From assembly GCA_001557505.1 (NCBI GenBank), contig LSAX01000010.1, positions 124,001-188,000 of the forward strand: 64,000 nt of DNA, read 5' to 3'. The translations under genes were made by a program, and so were the position numbers. Of this stretch, positions 1 through 11,590 are shown piece after piece (positions within the stretch are counted from its first letter, which is position 1; every line of letters begins with the position of its first letter). Under the pieces are notes generated by a model. That model did not search any database and was not told the origin of the DNA. It was given only the letters and a program-made list of their open reading frames with translations. The stretch is from Reticulascus tulasneorum (Eukaryota; Ascomycota; Sordariomycetes; Glomerellales; Reticulascaceae).

Positions 1-2134
1 TTGTTTGTTTGATGTTGTCGAATTGCTTACTACGGCGTACGTGACGATGTCAAAGCTGTGTCGACACAACTCTCACTACCTAGGTACCTTAGCTTGGCTT
101 AAGATTGTACCAACCACCACATGGTACCTGCATTGATGGGGATGTCACAGACAGGCGGGTAGCACAATATCAGAGGTTTTCGGCCTGGGCGAGACCGGAC
201 AAACTCTTCTCCCTTGTAAATCAGGGAACAAAGGGTGGATTAATGGATGCTGCCGCCCTTGAGAGATCTCGTTTGAGAGACCAATAATATGCACTACCCG
301 AACCTCATCCCCAACTGTAGATATCGCACTTTGGAGGCAACTACTGACGCATATTCCCAATTTATTACCCTACTACTATCTTATGCAATGGCTGCGTGCA
401 TCTATACATGCTGGATTTCTCGTGTTGCCTCTATGATCCTTTCTTAAGATTCATTCCACTCCCTCGTCAGGTCATTGTGCGATCAGAGTTGTCATGACAG
501 TGAAAATGCTACAAAAAGACGCTAAGATAGTCAAAACGGGGAGAAATGGTTCGTTAATGGTCCTAACATTACATGCGCAATGATCTAGCATTGAATGAAA
601 TCAGGGCACGCTTGAAGGGGCAAAGTGATGGTTTCATCTTCTAAAACTTGTAGATGAGCCTTCCGTGACTCACCTTGCCGCAAATTCAGCGATGTCGCAA
701 TATTCTACACCAAGTCCTCGGCCAGGATCGCTCAGAGCTGAGAGCAGCGTTTATCAGAAGCCTCAATCCAACTAGTACCAATGTTATGGCCGACGAACAT
801 AAGAACCTGCTTCCGTAGTAGGCTACCTGCCGCATCCCGGCTACTAACCGGAGGACGTTCCCTTATCCCATCGGAGCTGTTGCGGGAGTATCTGAGTATG
901 GCCAGAGATAGTGTGATCCTGTCCACAAAACACCCATTAGAGTACGAGTTGCTGCCGTAAGTGCTATGGAGTGGGCAAGGCCATGAGCGATATTCTGGTC
1001 CGCGCAAGGCGTCTAATGTGCGAAGACTGTACACTAAGCTGCCAATCGTCATGCTGAATGGCACTGAAATCGTGGTGTTTCGGAAGTGGTGGCGTCCATC
1101 ACCAAATCAAGCCACTGAAGCCACAACGATCCTAGCAAATCGAACGAGTGGCGGCCTCGCCTGCTGTCCAGAACAGTCGGTCGAATGCCCCGGAATTTTT
1201 GCGGAGCGATCAAAGTCATTCCGAGATGTCAGATTCTTGCTTCCAAGACAATGTCTAGGTGCGCAGGAAGCGGTTGTGGCCAGGGACCAGTTTCAATCAG
1301 CACAGTGATGCTACATCCAAGAGGACTGCTCAGCAGCATATGTATCAGTGATCGGCACGAGAATCTCCACGTGCGATCGATGGCTGCCAGTCTCACACCA
1401 CGAAAGCGTTGAGATTATTATCAACTTTGGAGCGTCAGTCGGCCGTAGTCGCACCTCTTGGCAGGAGAGAGGGGATGCAGCATGGCGCCAGCGACGCAGA
1501 AACGCCCCATCGGACCGGACGCTGAAGGAAGGGAGCCCGGGCTGGACCAAGCAGAGAGATCAGACACGCACAGATGCCCAGGACTGTGATCTAGGAAGCG
1601 TTATAGCGTATGCTGAGCCAGAAAATGGGGCTTGCCGGCGTGTTCCACACTATTGAACTAGGGCCTGGTGGATCCGGAGTTTGCCAGAAAACCCTGGATC
1701 GTCAGTGGTGCTTTGTGTCGCGTGCGGATTTGCAGTCGAGTTTCCCGTTTCGTTTCACCCAAACTTTCGCGGACAGTTTGTCCTTAGCCCCAACTCGGTC
1801 GTCGCGCTTTGAAGGGGAGACGACATGGCCGATTCAGGTGTACGTGGGTTATGGAACGTGCGACGCGGACGTCCGGGTCGCAACGTCCCAAGTCCGGCGG
1901 GCTGTCTCCACGGACTCCGAACTGGCCCAACTGCAGCCACTACCGACGGACGGGAGCAGTAGTAGTTGGATTCGATTGAATTGTCGTATTTAAGCTGTTA
2001 ACGGCCCGCATGACTTGTGTTTGATATTGGTATCTCATCAGACTTTCATTGCCAAGTGACTTCCTGACTTCATCGACTTCAAACCAATCAAAACCAACTC
2101 TCAATCCCCACCCGACGAATCTTCAGTCATCAAG
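1..2134. other. Intergenic region upstream of the THN reductase gene
   Basis: No convincing gene is seen here. Reading frames are short and lack family-like sequence, and many have no ATG. The last 100 bases before the reductase start are C/T-rich and A/C-rich, typical of a fungal 5' leader. A TATA-like element lies at 1987-1993. A palindromic CCTAGGTACCTTAG-type motif near 78-92 belongs to a family of short GGTACC/ACCTACC motifs that recur between genes in this window. Confidence 0.6.
1987..1993 (+). promoter_or_regulatory. TATA-like element of the THN reductase gene
   Basis: TATTTAA lies about 145 bases before the ATG at 2135, and the DNA between the two is rich in pyrimidines and A/C. Position and composition fit a core promoter. 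The assignment rests on sequence alone. Confidence 0.3.
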
Positions 2135-3230
2135 ATGCCTGGTATCACCGCAGAACCTGGACGATTCAACAGAATCCCAGGCCCTTTGGGTCTGGCTTCT
2201 GCATCTCTCGAGGGCAAGGTCGCTCTTGTCACTGGCGCCGGTACGTTGTTGATTTCCCTCTCGCTCCGTTGAGTTAGGGCCGCACGGGCCACAATGGGGT
2301 GTTCCCCCAACGACGATGCCAATATATGATTTGCCTGGCACCGCTCCTGATCTATGCCACTGAGCCGATCGCTAATATACGTTGATGTGCAGGCCGCGGT
2401 ATCGGTCGGGAAATGGCCCTAGAGCTCGGGCGCCGTGGCGCAAAGGTTATTGTCAACTATGCCAATAGCACCGAGTCCGCCGAGGAGGTTGTCGCCGCCA
2501 TTAAGAAGGGTGGCTCAGACGCAGCATCCATCAAGGCCAACGTGGCAGTAGTCGATGAGATTGTGGCCATGTTCGAGGAGGCGGTCAAAGTATTCGGCAA
2601 ACTAGACATTGTCTGCTCCAACAGCGGTGTCGTCTCCTTCGGCCATGTCAAGGACGTCACACCCGAGGAGTTCGACCGCGTCTTCAACATCAACACCCGA
2701 GGGCAGTTCTTCGTTGCCCGAGAGGCATACAAGCACCTCGAGGTCGGTGGCCGACTGATCCTTATGGGATCCATCACTGGACAGGCCAAGGGTGTTCCGA
2801 AGCATGCCGTCTACTCCGGCTCTAAGGGAACTATCGAGACCTTTGTCCGATGCATGGCTATTGGTATGTGTGATATCTCCCAAGTTTCTCAGGTTTCTGG
2901 CTAACGTTATGGTAGACTTTGGTGACAAGAAGATTACGGTCAATGCCGTTGCCCCTGGTGGAATTAAGACCGGTAAGTCGGACATGTTTCCACTTTTCAG
3001 AACGCAGCTAACGAAGCCAAGACATGTACCACGCAGTGTGCCGAGAGTACATCCCTGATGGTGCAAACCTGAACGACGATGATGTCGATGAGTATGCTTC
3101 GCACTGGTCGCCGCTCACCAGAGTAGGCCTGCCAATCGACATTGCGCGCGTGGTGTGCTTCTTGGCTTCGCAAGACGGCGAGTGGATCAACGGCAAGGTG
3201 TTGGGAATTGACGGTGCTGCATGCATGTAG
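2135..3230 (+). CDS. Trihydroxynaphthalene reductase (SDR family), DHN-melanin pathway
   Basis: This is an NADPH-dependent short-chain dehydrogenase that reduces 1,3,8-trihydroxynaphthalene to vermelone in DHN-melanin synthesis. Four exons (2135-2240, 2393-2863, 2916-2972, 3022-3230) encode 280 residues. The ATG sits in CAAGATGCC and gives the N-terminus expected of the family. The nucleotide-binding motif TGAGRGIG is at residues 33-40. The catalytic Ser162, Tyr176 and Lys180 lie in GSITG and YSGSK. The protein ends in ...GAACM; a C-terminal Met is characteristic of the trihydroxy enzyme, whereas the tetrahydroxy enzyme ends differently. It resembles the Magnaporthe enzyme closely over its whole length. 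All introns have GT-AG ends, and intron 2 has a CTAAC branch site. No polyketide synthase or scytalone dehydratase lies within the window. A related reductase of another aromatic polyketide pathway is less likely. Confidence 0.93.
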
Positions 3231-4586
3231 CGGAAGATTTTGTTGTAGAAATACCCATAGATGTGGTCAGGCTTGGGATGTAATTCAAAGGCATGACAAT
3301 TCCAAGAAGACTTGGTTGGTGACTATTGGAACACAAACAGGTTGAGGAAAAACCTGGTCACGCAGTATAGTGTACAAGTTAGCTAGTAGATTGGAAAACC
3401 ATGTCAAGCTCATAATATTGAATTGTGCCCATCGAGGTCGTCCATCTGCCCAGGAGAGCCCCAAACTAGTCGCCTCCACTAGGAACCGAAATGTGTGCCC
3501 ATCGATCAGATAAGTCCCTCGAACAATCCCTGGAGAAAGGGTAAAAGGGTCTTCCGTCGGTACTCGTTCGCTGTTCCGATTTCGATTTTATTTTATTTTA
3601 TTTTTTTACTTGGCTTTCTCACTGCGGAGGAGCTGTATTTTTTACCACCGAGCGGTGTAAATGTGGTGTCGATCGGTCACACTCTCTCCCAATCTTGCAC
3701 GCACCACTACCTTCGCTCCAAGACGTCTTCCCTGCTTGTATCATTCGCAGCTTACCGCATACTCTCCACCGATCAGAACACAAGGTCAAGGACTTTTTTT
3801 TTCACCTCTAGCAACGAGGGTGATTATGAAGCCGCTATCAACATCAGCGCTGGGTGTCATGACCCAAATCATGGCTGGGTGACTGGCCACCAGGTTGAGT
3901 CTCCTCTAGAATTGGCTATATTACGGCTTTTTGAAACCATTAGCCTATCTTTCTAAAAGGAACTTTCTCAGGTTGATACAATTACATGCTTTATGATACG
4001 TCGACAACACCATCGTTGGTTTCACCCCAAGCACTACAACTTAAATCAGACAAGCGTTGTCGATTGGAACACATTATCTATGAGCCGTGGCAGACCTGAG
4101 AGAGCCATAGGAGAAAAGTATATTGACCAAGGAATGCATTTATCAGCAGCATATTTCCTTGCTCATCACTATCCTCTGATCACCAAATCCTTACCTTAAG
4201 CGATCGACCACTCACGACTAATTATAGAATTCATATTCTTGGTTCAAATCGATCTTCCCAACATACTTAAAGGATAATTGCTCTTTTCTGTCAATGGGCA
4301 CTGAATGGCCTGAGGATACTAATGGGCCGCCAGTAACGGATGCAGTGCCCTGTGAGCCGTAGATTGTGGGGTACTTGGCCAACTTGCGCCAGAACGTCGG
4401 GACACATTCGACCGATGCCAACTTGTTCCACGAATCACCAAACAACGGGTAGTCCAAACTCTTGACTTACGCCAATACACTTTCCACTTATTTCATCTTG
4501 TCACCCTTTTCCATGCTACAAGAACCGGCCCTTCGCCAGTGGTATGTTTCCCATAGTGTTCGTTAGCAACTCTCCAGGCACTAACA
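3231..4586. other. Intergenic region between THN reductase and GH1 genes
   Basis: This holds the 3' region of the reductase gene and the promoter of the beta-glucosidase gene. A T-rich tract with TTTTA repeats lies near 3586-3612. The open frames here (for example 3495-3956) show no recognisable domain. I see no gene. Confidence 0.6.
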
Positions 4587-6065
4587 ATGACGTCCCAGTT
4601 CGAATTCGACCCCACACTCAGCGGCGCTCTGCCCTCCGACTTCCACTGGGGCTTTGCGACAGCCGCGACACAGATTGAAGGGGCCTGGAACAAAGATGGC
4701 AAAGGAGAGTCCATCTGGGACAAGTTTGGACACACGCCCGGCGCTGTAAAGGACGGGAGCACCGCTGATGACGCGTGCCTGTCGTACGACTACTACAAGG
4801 AAGATGTTGCTCGAATGAAATCATACGGCGTGACGGCATACCGCTTCTCCCTTGCTTGGACCCGCATCATACCTCTCGGCGGGAAAGATGATCCAGTCAA
4901 CGAAGCCGGTATCGACTTCTACAGCCGCTTGGTTGACGAGCTGCTGGCCAGCGGCATCACTCCGTTCCTGACGCTATTCCACTGGGATACGCCGCAGGCA
5001 TTAGAAGATCGATACGGGGGGATGTTGGACAAGGACAGATACATACCCGACTTCAACCGATATGCCAGAGTCTGCTTCGAACGATTTGGTAAACGGGTAA
5101 AGCATTGGATCACATACAACGAGCCTGGCGTCTACACGCTTGCCGGGTACGCGGCCGGTGTGCACGCTCCCGGCAGATCTAGCTTTCGCGACCGCAACAG
5201 CGAGGGGGACTCGAGCACCGAGCCTTTCGTTGTGGCCCACACCGAGCTATTGTCGCACGCGCACGTTGCCCGGATGTACAAGCAAGACTTCGAACCTGAG
5301 CAGAGGGGCAGTGTCATGATTACTCTTCACGGGAACTGGTCCGAGCCATGGGATGAATCGGACCCCCTCGACGTGGAAGCAGCGCAACGCGCCCGCGAAT
5401 TTGAAATCGCTTGGTTCGCCGATCCACTGTATAAGACAGGCGACTATCCCGCATCGATGCGGGCCCAACTCGGCGATCGCCTACCGCACTTCACGCCAGA
5501 AGAGAGCAAGTTAGTGCTGGGAAGCTCCAAATTTTATGGCATGAACTCATACACTGCCTTCTTCGTCAAGCACCGCGATGAGCCTGCCGACATTAACGAT
5601 CACAAAGGGAATGTCGATGTCTTCGATCGAAACAAGGCGGGCGTGGAGCGCGGAATCGAAAGCGATACGCCGTGGCTGCGCACGTCGCCATGGGGATGGG
5701 GAAAGCTGCTTCGCTGGATCTGGGATCGGTACCAAGTCCCTATTTTCATCACCGAAAACGGCACGACCGCCAAGGGGGAGCACGATTGGAAGCCTGACGG
5801 TCCAGGAGATGTTTTGGAGGACCCGCACCGTATCGACTTCTTCAAAAGCTATCTGACTGAAGTTGCCAAGGCGTCCCAGGAGTGTGTGGTCATCAAATCA
5901 TACTTTGGTTGGACCTTTACCGACAATTGGGAGTGGGCCGCTGGGTACTCCGATCGATTCGGGGCGACGTGGGTGGACTTCGAGAGCCCGGAGAAAAAGA
6001 GATACGCAAAGCGATCGGCCCTTTTTCTGGGAGTGCTCTTTAAGCATCTCATTCGCGATGGTTAG
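4587..6065 (+). CDS. GH1 beta-glucosidase, intracellular
   Basis: A single uninterrupted exon encodes 492 residues, the usual length for glycoside hydrolase family 1. The enzyme hydrolyses terminal beta-glucosyl residues, such as cellobiose, by a retaining mechanism. The N-terminal GH1 signature lies near residues 19-33 (FHWGFATAATQIEGA). The acid/base Glu179 is in TYNEP and the nucleophile Glu390 is in ITENG. The late WTFTDNWEWAAGY segment carries the aglycone/glucose-binding tryptophans. There is no signal peptide, so the enzyme should act in the cytosol on imported cellodextrins or stored glycosides. The ATG context (ACAATGAC) is good and the next in-frame Met is far downstream. Substrate preference cannot be read from the sequence. 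Confidence 0.93.
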   Translation: MTSQFEFDPTLSGALPSDFHWGFATAATQIEGAWNKDGKGESIWDKFGHTPGAVKDGSTADDACLSYDYYKEDVARMKSYGVTAYRFSLAWTRIIPLGGKDDPVNEAGIDFYSRLVDELLASGITPFLTLFHWDTPQALEDRYGGMLDKDRYIPDFNRYARVCFERFGKRVKHWITYNEPGVYTLAGYAAGVHAPGRSSFRDRNSEGDSSTEPFVVAHTELLSHAHVARMYKQDFEPEQRGSVMITLHGNWSEPWDESDPLDVEAAQRAREFEIAWFADPLYKTGDYPASMRAQLGDRLPHFTPEESKLVLGSSKFYGMNSYTAFFVKHRDEPADINDHKGNVDVFDRNKAGVERGIESDTPWLRTSPWGWGKLLRWIWDRYQVPIFITENGTTAKGEHDWKPDGPGDVLEDPHRIDFFKSYLTEVAKASQECVVIKSYFGWTFTDNWEWAAGYSDRFGATWVDFESPEKKRYAKRSALFLGVLFKHLIRDG

Positions 6066-6910
6066 CCTTACGTGCGCTGACCAGTTGAGCAACTAGATAC
6101 TTTAGCCACTTGCTCTCGCTCCTACCAACTCGTATTGATCAGGGGCAGAGTTCGTAGCTCGTCTCCAGAGTCATCACAGTCAAGAAGTTATACGGGCTCA
6201 AAGATTGTTGGAACCAACATGTGCCCGTGGACAAATAGCTTCATTCTGTAGCCACTTGGATACATTACTTGTTGCTAGTACCCAAAGGCTCACAACATTG
6301 CTACTATAAAGCTATTGTGCTCTCTACAACCTCTTACTATCGCATTGCACAAATTCACCCCAGCTTTATTGTTTAGGCAAGCCCAACACCGCATTTGCTT
6401 GAGCAGACAAACACATTGTGTCCTTCGATATTTTCAAGTACTCGCCGACGCTAAGGAATAGACTCTACGCTGGGAGTGGTGTGTTCATAGGATCTCTGGC
6501 CAGGAGCCTCAACGATGTGTTTTTGATTTCATATTCAGCTTCCGTCTTAGATGGCGGTTGACTGCTTTTGTGCGGCTACATTCAATTTTCGCGTTGGGTT
6601 ATCGCATGGATGTCGTCCCGTATTCAGCGTATAGGCTGCCAAGACTCGCCAACTGAAGGGCGTGGTTCGGGCTGGACAATAGGGCTCGGCCGGTCTAATG
6701 GCATCCAGCACCACCTTGCATATGACTATAAATGAACCAATGGATACAATGGGAATGCAATTAGCCTCGGCTTTGAGAAGCGAGACATTTTCCTACCATA
6801 ATTGGACTTCATCGTGCTAGAGTGTCCCAAAATACAAATATTTTCGTGGCTTCGGATTCCTTATCACCAACTTTTAGGCCCCTTGTTTGGGACAACCATA
6901 GGCACCCAGT
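6066..6910. other. Intergenic region between GH1 and IDO genes
   Basis: No gene is seen. A TATAAAT sequence near 6727-6733, about 180 bases before the dioxygenase ATG, may be its core promoter. Confidence 0.55.
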
Positions 6911-8211
6911 ATGATTCCTAGCCTGGTCAATCTGGACACCTTCGGTATCTCTCCCACGAGAGGGTTCCTCTCAACCGAGGCGCCTGTGGCTGCCTTCAGC
7001 GACACGTACTACAAGAAATGGGATCAGCTTGTTACAGAACTCCCGGCGCTCATAAGATCTCATAGACTGCAAGAAGAGATTCGTTCGCTATCACTTCTAT
7101 CCGTCTCCCACCTGTCCTCTGAGCTCGAGTTTCGCCGCGCGTATGTGGTGCTTGGCTTCTTGGTCCATGCCTACGTCTGGAGAGGCTCGGAGGATGGTAA
7201 GCCCATAGAGACCGTGCCGCCGCAGCTGGCAGAGCCGTTCCTGGCCGTGTGCAACCACTTCGGCATGGAGCCCGTTCTGAGTTACGCCGGACTATGTCTA
7301 TGGAACTGGATTGCAAAAGAAACCGTAAGCACCGAGGAAGAGAGCTGCTTCAAACTGGAGCAACTTGAATTGGCAGCCTCATTCACAGACACGCTCGGTG
7401 AAACGGCATTCCTGCTCGTCCCCGTCCTCGTTGAGGCCGAGGGTGGCCGTTTGGTGCCGCTGCTCCTGAGAGCTGTGGCTGCAGCCGACCGAGGGGATAA
7501 CGCATCTGTAACAGATGCACTAAGAATCACTGCGGGTGTATTTATACGTATGGGGCATCATCTCTCGAAGATTTACGCCCTGCTCGATGCACACATGTTC
7601 TACCACGAACTTCGTCCCTTTTTTAGTGGTGGGAAGGGTATGGAGGATAAAGGATTGCCTCGTGGGATGGTCTTTCAGAGAAGTGATGGGTCCGAGCAGC
7701 CTGTCAAGGTAGCTGGAGGGAGCGCTGCGCAAAGCAGCCTGTTCCCTTTCCTGGATTCTGTGCTTGGCGTACAACACAAGGAGCCTGGCGGTGCTGAGGT
7801 TGCGATATTCAAGGTACCCCCCCCCCCTCGGGGAATTAGAGCCTGGTCGTCAAAAGTATCGAATTAACTTGAAAATAGGAGATGAGATTGTACATGCCTG
7901 GCCAGCATCGAGAATTTCTCGAACTTGCCTCCACGCTCCCATCCATTCGCTCTTTTGTTCAGACAAACCTTTCAGATGAAGTTCTCTTTGATGCATATGA
8001 GGGTTGCATGAAGCAGCTTCGGCTTTGGCGTAGTAAGCACATTGCTGTCGTATCAAAGTACATCGTGCGACCTGCTAGAGCGGCTCAGAAGGGCAGTCAG
8101 GTGACCGGCTGTGAGGCTGGGAGAGAAGATGAGCTCAAGGGTTCTGGAGGCGCAGATCTCATTCCGTTCCTAAGGCAATCGAGGGACGAAACCATGGAGT
8201 GTCACACATGA
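6911..8211 (+). CDS. Indoleamine 2,3-dioxygenase family protein
   Basis: This is a haem dioxygenase that opens the indole ring of tryptophan to give N-formylkynurenine, the first step of the kynurenine/NAD pathway (BNA2 in yeast). Two exons (6911-7813 and 7879-8211) encode 411 residues. The 65-nt intron has GT-AG ends and joins in phase 0. Family features include the N-terminal GISPTRGFL, the segment SSELEFRRAYVVLGFLVHAY and the conserved LGVQH...PGG. After the splice comes EMRLYMPGQHREFLELA, whose His311 is the predicted proximal haem ligand. The intron begins GTACC and runs into eleven C residues (7817-7827). Fungi often carry several IDO paralogues with different tryptophan affinity, and which one this is cannot be told. 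It has no signal peptide and should be cytosolic. Confidence 0.92.
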
Positions 8212-10669
8212 GATGGATTCGGGATGGAGAATCCTCCAATATACCTGGCGCCGGCAGATTGACCGATTTTCATATGGAATGCCATGCGTCTAGAGCAGCT
8301 GCCCTCCATCTACGAACAGTGGGGAGCGGGTTAGATACATACACCTTGTTCCGGAGAGATGTCCCGCCGTGACATGGTGTGGCGTTGACCGATGATGGTG
8401 TGATCAATCAAAGCAGTGAAATGCAGAAGAGGGCTATTAAACAGAGATTACGGATGCTCAGATTGGTGTCTACATAGGTGCGGATGAGAGCCCTTCGATG
8501 CCAGATTGATGGTCATCTCGTCTAGAACTGAACCATCGCTAGCTCGACGGCACACCACGACGGTGGGGTGGTTCTGTGGCATCGAATGTAATTAGGGGAT
8601 ACTGGAAGGCGGCAAGCAGCTCATTTGATCCATGGGAAGGATCGTCATCATTCTGGAATGCAGTGCAGAAACCCAAAAGCCCATCTCCCCTAAGTTATTC
8701 CCTTGCCCATCTTTGCTTCTGGAGCGGCCCACGGGCCTCGAAGAATCCCTGCATCCTCAAGGCATATTATCCGAGCTATGCACCGCAACTTGCATCACTG
8801 TTGCATCCGAGCCCCAGGGCTGGCGCAATCAGAGCAATCTATTCCTTGGCGCAGCCAATGATCGGGCCATTTGATCCGGTAACGGTGTCGATTTATTAGT
8901 CTGGGTTGTTTTTTTACGTCGTAGTTCTGAAACATGCCAAATTTCAACGCCTTGGTTTTCGTCCCAGCTTTTCACGCCCTGTGGGTAGATGCGATGCTGC
9001 GATGGTACTCTGGGGCTTGTCAATGTCATCAGTTCGATTTCCTTTTATTTTTATTTTTTTATCGATGCCCCTGATGCTGGCTTACGCCGAGTGACATTGT
9101 AGAGAAGACATGGCACGGGATTGAGAAATGGTGACGTAGCTACGTAGCAGTGTAATAATAAGTCGTTGAGCTCGACTGGGAGCAGGGATTCCTGTTGCGT
9201 CGAGTTCTCCAAAATATTCAACCCCCTACTTACGCAGTACGAAATACAAAACACTCCACCCGCTCAGTTTGGGCGTGGCTACCAAGCGAGCGGGTTGCAA
9301 TAAACAGTGCCGGTTTACTGTGGGACGAAAAAGACGGCAGATAACATTTTTGCCAGCTGCAGGCAACTTTCCTTTGGAAAGTACATCGAAGATAGCATGA
9401 GAAGTTATCGATTCTTATAATCACTGCTACATATTTACTCACTAATATACTCACTCCAATAATCCTATGAATAGCTATTTGAATACCTTGATATTTTACA
9501 ATGTATCCAGTGCAATATTCTCATGAATAGCTACTCGGATATCCAGCTGACACAGCGGCGCTGTTTCCACAATCCACGTGGCTACCTACAGTACTACGTA
9601 GTCCGTAGGTTGGCGATCAGCAATGCAAATATCTGCGCCGCGGCTCCCAGACATCGCCAGGAAGAGGGGCTGCTTCGTGGAAGACTCTGTGGAGCGCCTC
9701 ATTGCCTGAGCATGTACCAAACCATATCGCTGGCGACGACCTTTGCCCGGAGATTCCAACCCCCTTTCGTCCACACACGGACCACCGAGACAGCAGGAAA
9801 TGCCATGATACCGATCCAGATTCACCGCCGCCCACGATCATCTGTTGGGCTGGAAGGAGGTCTTAATGGCGGCAACTAAGAACACTGATTAATTAAGGCA
9901 GTCTAGCACGCCCCGCAGCACACGTCGGGTGGGGTGCCTCTTCTGTAATGAGGTTTGCTCTCCGCCGCGGTCGTTACCTAAGTTACTGCATTTTGCCGCT
10001 AGGGGGAAGCCCCGCAGCGCTTAGCCCACTAAGTAAAGCTCCGCCCCCGCACTCCCCTCAGGGCTCCATAACCACCAAACGACGTGGTATCTGTGCCTGA
10101 CATTAACAAGACGCCACATCATGGATCTCGCCGTTTCTGCCCCTGCTCTGCCAACTTTTCTATCCGTCGCGAGCCATTCCCAATGGCGAAGCTATAGGGC
10201 GTGGGCGCAGCATTTCTTTAACATCGGCGGTCCCGGTGTGCGGGGTGGGGTGACATTTCCCATGAAAGCCGAAATTACACTTCTCGAGAAGCAAGGCGCC
10301 ACCCACCGAGGCACAAATGGTACAGACTGGAATTGCAACTTGTTGATTCATCTATGTAACCAAACACGGGCTAGATATCACGAAATGCCCTAATATGTAC
10401 AGAGAACTGTCGCTAGTGCTCTGAATCCTCGAACCTCGAACCTTGAAGCCGGTGGCCCTGTGTGTGCTGGCCCCCTGCACCCTATCCGCTTTCCTAGTAG
10501 TTCATGGCCAATGTGGACTCGTCCTGCTCTGATGCTGTAAAGACCACCCCCTGACAGCCAGACCAGAAAAGTACGATTGTATCACTTCCGATTGATCACT
10601 AGTAATGAAGACGCTTGGCGCATTGAATATCCCCTCTCCTAGGATCCCTTCGCAGTACTGCCCTCACAC
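8212..10669. other. Long intergenic region after IDO
   Basis: About 2.5 kb with no supported gene. An A/T-rich stretch lies at about 9400-9535 and contains two copies of ATGAATAGCTA (9467-9477 and 9523-9533). Open frames at 9523-9879 and 10121-10393 have no family-like sequence and are probably chance. Confidence 0.55.
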
Positions 10670-11590
10670 TCACAGCTCGTCATCATTACTGATGGTACTT
10701 CCCGCTCCGCCCTCCGTTTCCGCAATGACCTTTGTCCGCACAACTCGGCCGGTGGTGTCCATGTAGATATTGCTGTAAGCCTCCAGTCCCGCATACGGGG
10801 TGTAGACATATTGTAGCTCGAACTCCCGGACCACTCCATCCACCGTGACGGTCTTGTTGTGGCCGTTGAAAGTCATGTCGCGGCTGTAGTATCCCACGAC
10901 CTGCTCTCCGTGGTAGTTGCCGTTGTTGTCGAGGAAATAATCGATGATGGAACCATTCTGTGCGAGGACGCGGTTGGTGTGCGTGTGGCCCGTGTAGTCG
11001 TTCACCGAATACAGGATGTTATGATCGATACGGTATGTCAGATCTCGTTTCCCGATCGGGTTCCCCTCCTCATCTACAGGCGCAGTGATGACATCCACGG
11101 TCTTGTTGATGATCTCGCCGAGGTCCTGGCCGAGAGTCGCGATGATGGGGTTGAGATCGATGCTGTTGAGCACATCGTTGACCATCTGGACCACGTTCGA
11201 CAGGCGGGCCTCTAACTCGACCCTAGCCGTGATGTTGCTGATGGTCAACTTGACGCGATCGATGCTGGCATCTACGCCGGCGCTGAAATGCAGCAGATTC
11301 AGCACTTTGGCGTCCAGGTTGACCTTTGCCGTAATGTTGTCTACCTGGACGCTGATCTCTCCGACGAAAACTGACGCGTTGAGGTAGACATCCGGGATGG
11401 GGCTCAGCTCGACGCCACCAGCTGTGTTTGTGTTTTCTGTCTCGTAGACTGTTGACTCCACGTCGCCGTCGGGAGCCCTTTGCTCGAGTTTGTAGCCGAA
11501 GTAGCCGTCGCCATCTTTTTGTGCAAGAGCAAGTGTGGAAAGAGAGACGACGAGCAAGGCGAACGCCTTGCGAACGAAAAAGGCACCCAT
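10670..11590 (-). CDS. Secreted protein of unknown function, paralogue A
   Basis: A 306-residue protein in one exon with a clear signal peptide (residues 1-23, ending near LALAQ). A Lys-Arg in EGNPIGKRDL could be a processing site. I do not recognise the family. Residues about 67-170 have a two-fold internal pattern: DNITAKVNLDAKV is followed by SNITARVELEARL, each an alternating hydrophobic stretch. The region after it includes DMTFNGHNKTVTV. Several N-glycosylation sequons (NAS, NIT twice, NKT, NGS) fit secretion. The protein is clearly homologous to the divergently transcribed gene at 12454. Shared blocks are DVYL...VGEI, DNITAKVNL, SLDLNP-like and DMTFNG. It lacks the Pro/Ser/Thr tails of its partner. 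A TATA-like TATAC lies about 145 bases upstream on this strand. Confidence 0.85.
   Translation of the reverse strand: MGAFFVRKAFALLVVSLSTLALAQKDGDGYFGYKLEQRAPDGDVESTVYETENTNTAGGVELSPIPDVYLNASVFVGEISVQVDNITAKVNLDAKVLNLLHFSAGVDASIDRVKLTISNITARVELEARLSNVVQMVNDVLNSIDLNPIIATLGQDLGEIINKTVDVITAPVDEEGNPIGKRDLTYRIDHNILYSVNDYTGHTHTNRVLAQNGSIIDYFLDNNGNYHGEQVVGYYSRDMTFNGHNKTVTVDGVVREFELQYVYTPYAGLEAYSNIYMDTTGRVVRTKVIAETEGGAGSTISNDDEL

Noticed and set aside
1610..1993. 127-codon frame upstream of the THN reductase
   Set aside because: No family-like sequence, no splice-supported extension, and it overlaps the TATA-like element of the reductase.
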